Positions 6,112 to 7,337 of a stretch of DNA of 7,337 bases are shown here, one piece after another. How positions within the stretch are numbered: the stretch's first letter is position 1; the number at the start of each line of letters is the position of its first letter. Source of the DNA: Prolixibacteraceae bacterium (GTDB taxonomy: Bacteria > Bacteroidota > Bacteroidia > Bacteroidales > Prolixibacteraceae); contig JAQIDF010000221.1 in the NCBI GenBank assembly GCA_027858145.1, forward strand, positions 1-7,337. Direction: 5' to 3'. A program made the translations under genes and the position numbers. Under the pieces are notes generated by a model. It had not been told where the DNA came from and searched no databases. It saw only the letters and a list, made by a program, of their open reading frames with translations.

Positions 6112-7337
6112 ATGACCACAATTTTCAGAAACATTTTGCTTTTTACACTTTTAACAATCGGGTTTAATACGCTTGCCCAACCCGAATTCATCATCGGCTC
6201 CGACCTATCATATGCCAACATGATGGAAGATTGTGGCGCAGAATTCAGAGAAGACAGTGAACTTAAAGATGTATTCCAAATATTCTCCGATAACGGCACC
6301 GACCTTATCCGGGTGCGATTATGGCACAATCCCGACTGGCAGGAAAATCTGGAGCAGCCAGCCGGTGTGAAAAGCCAATACAACAATTTTGAAGATGCCA
6401 AAGAAACCATTTTCAGAGCCAAAATGGCAGGAATGAAAGTGATGCTGGGATTTCATTTTTCAGATTTTTGGTGCGACCCGGGGCGTCAGATAATCCCCAA
6501 AGCATGGGAAGGTGTAGCTAATAATCAGGAAGCGCTGGCCGATTCGGTTTACAATTATGTGTTTAGCGTACTCGAAACCTTGAACAGCGAAGATTTAATG
6601 CCCGAATTTGTAAAAATTGGTAATGAAAACAACAGCGGTATCATGACACACAAAGGCATGAACAGCAATTACGAGGGTATAACTCAGATAAGCAGTTCGT
6701 GGAGTCGTCATGCCAAAATGTTCAATGCCGGAATAAAAGCTGTGCGCGATATGTCGCAACATTCAGACATCAAACCTAAAATTGCACTGCATGTGGCCGA
6801 TCCGGCAAAAACACCCGGGTTTTACAACAATATCATATCAAATGGTGTAACCGATTTTGATATTATGGGTTTCACCTACTACTATTCGTATCACGGACAA
6901 ACACCCTCACAGGTTGGCCAAACCATTAAAACACTAAAATCGCAACATCCCGAATATGAAGCGATGGTTGTTGAAACCGGCTATTTGTGGGATAATGCCA
7001 ACATCGATCAATTGGGAAACATCATCACCAAATCGTCACCTGATTACCAACCGGTATCACCTGAAACACAAAAGAAATTCATGGTCGATTTGTCAAACGC
7101 CGTTTTCAACAATGGCGGACTAGGCGTTGTTTTCTGGGAACCTGCATGGGTGTCAACGCCCTGCTCTACCCCTTGGGGTATCGGCTCATCACATGAGCAT
7201 GTGGCATTTTTCGACCACCGCGACAACCTTAACTACATGAAAGACGGTGGTGGTGGCTGGCCCGAAGCCTTCAAAAGCGGCGAAACAACATCAGAAGTAA
7301 ATGTAACTTTTAATGTAGATATGACCGGACAGGACGT
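6112..7337 (+). CDS. Secreted GH53 endo-beta-1,4-galactanase (3' end missing)
   Basis: Glycoside hydrolase family 53 (clan GH-A, retaining, TIM barrel) cleaves internal beta-1,4-galactosyl bonds in galactan and type I arabinogalactan. The first 408 residues are present and the frame runs off the window. Residues 1-22 form a signal peptide with likely cleavage in NTLA-QP; there is no lipobox Cys, so it differs from the two lipoproteins upstream. Family landmarks follow in order: GSDLSYANMMEDCG, LIRVRLWHNPDW, GFHFSDFWCDPG, KIGNENNSG with the predicted acid/base Glu172, DIMGFTYYYSYHG, VVETGYLW with the predicted nucleophile Glu288, and GVVFWEPAW. The catalytic domain appears complete by about residue 390. 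From about residue 396, VNVTFNVDMTGQD begins a further beta-sandwich-like module that is cut off. An in-frame ATG at 6088 would add 8 residues, but 6112 gives the more compact signal peptide. A terminator-like hairpin separates it from the SusE-like gene, 140 bases upstream. Confidence 0.95.
   Translation, partial: MTTIFRNILLFTLLTIGFNTLAQPEFIIGSDLSYANMMEDCGAEFREDSELKDVFQIFSDNGTDLIRVRLWHNPDWQENLEQPAGVKSQYNNFEDAKETIFRAKMAGMKVMLGFHFSDFWCDPGRQIIPKAWEGVANNQEALADSVYNYVFSVLETLNSEDLMPEFVKIGNENNSGIMTHKGMNSNYEGITQISSSWSRHAKMFNAGIKAVRDMSQHSDIKPKIALHVADPAKTPGFYNNIISNGVTDFDIMGFTYYYSYHGQTPSQVGQTIKTLKSQHPEYEAMVVETGYLWDNANIDQLGNIITKSSPDYQPVSPETQKKFMVDLSNAVFNNGGLGVVFWEPAWVSTPCSTPWGIGSSHEHVAFFDHRDNLNYMKDGGGGWPEAFKSGETTSEVNVTFNVDMTGQD

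Larger units (their letters stand above)
1..7337 (+). other. Partial polysaccharide utilization locus, predicted beta-1,4-galactan type
   Basis: Four consecutive genes on one strand encode an importer (SusC-like), its lid (SusD-like), an extra surface binding lipoprotein (SusE-like) and a secreted endo-acting glycosidase (GH53). The first three have gaps of 12 and 46 bases and look like one operon. The tandem susC-susD pair is the accepted hallmark of a PUL; the galactan substrate is inferred from GH53, whose characterised members act on beta-1,4-galactan. Parts usually found in such loci but not in this window are a regulator (hybrid two-component system or sigma/anti-sigma pair), an exo-beta-galactosidase such as GH2, and galactose metabolism genes. 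They may lie beyond either edge. Confidence 0.85.

Noticed and set aside
1..7337. Searching for a hidden mobile element, CRISPR array, tRNA or structured RNA.
   Set aside because: Nearly all the sequence is occupied by four well-supported genes. The only sizeable gap (5972-6111) holds a terminator hairpin and a possible promoter, and no transposase, direct-repeat array or cloverleaf was seen.

Overview
The window is a single-strand (+) gene block that reads as the outer-membrane core of a polysaccharide utilization locus (PUL) from a member of the Bacteroidota. The evidence is a SusC-type TonB-dependent receptor followed at once by a SusD-type lipoprotein, Bacteroidota-style lipoprotein signal peptides, AT-rich gene starts without strong Shine-Dalgarno sequences, and moderate GC. 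The genus cannot be named from the sequence. A gut or marine Bacteroidales-type organism is a reasonable guess, but only a guess.

Layout: (1) 1-2631, the 3' part of a susC-like gene, cut by the window start just at the TonB-box/plug boundary. (2) 2644-4227, a complete susD-like gene 12 bases downstream. (3) 4274-5971, a complete lipoprotein with a SusE-type N-terminal domain and repeated C-terminal beta-sandwich modules, predicted to be a surface glycan-binding protein. (4) 5977-6030, a perfect 20-bp inverted repeat with flanking A and T runs, a strong intrinsic-terminator candidate. (5) 6112 to the window end, a secreted GH53 endo-beta-1,4-galactanase whose catalytic domain is complete but whose C-terminal accessory module is cut off. 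No gap of more than 300 bases lacks a gene. The longest is the 140-base interval between genes 3 and 4.

Working model: the GH53 enzyme cleaves beta-1,4-galactan (the side chains of pectic rhamnogalacturonan I, or type I arabinogalactan) at or outside the cell surface. The SusE-like protein and SusD capture the polymer and its oligosaccharides, and the SusC/SusD pair imports the oligosaccharides with TonB energy. The substrate rests on the GH53 family assignment; the binding proteins do not show it by themselves. The gene order susC-susD-SGBP-GH53 is, from memory, like the known pectic-galactan PUL of Bacteroides thetaiotaomicron (BT4667-BT4671 region). The window therefore looks like a variant of a known system and not a new class. 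The less ordinary points are the terminator between the binding-protein gene and the enzyme gene, the modular make-up of the SusE-like protein, and the extra module at the end of the GH53 enzyme. No regulator, sigma/anti-sigma pair, RNA gene, mobile element or CRISPR array is visible.
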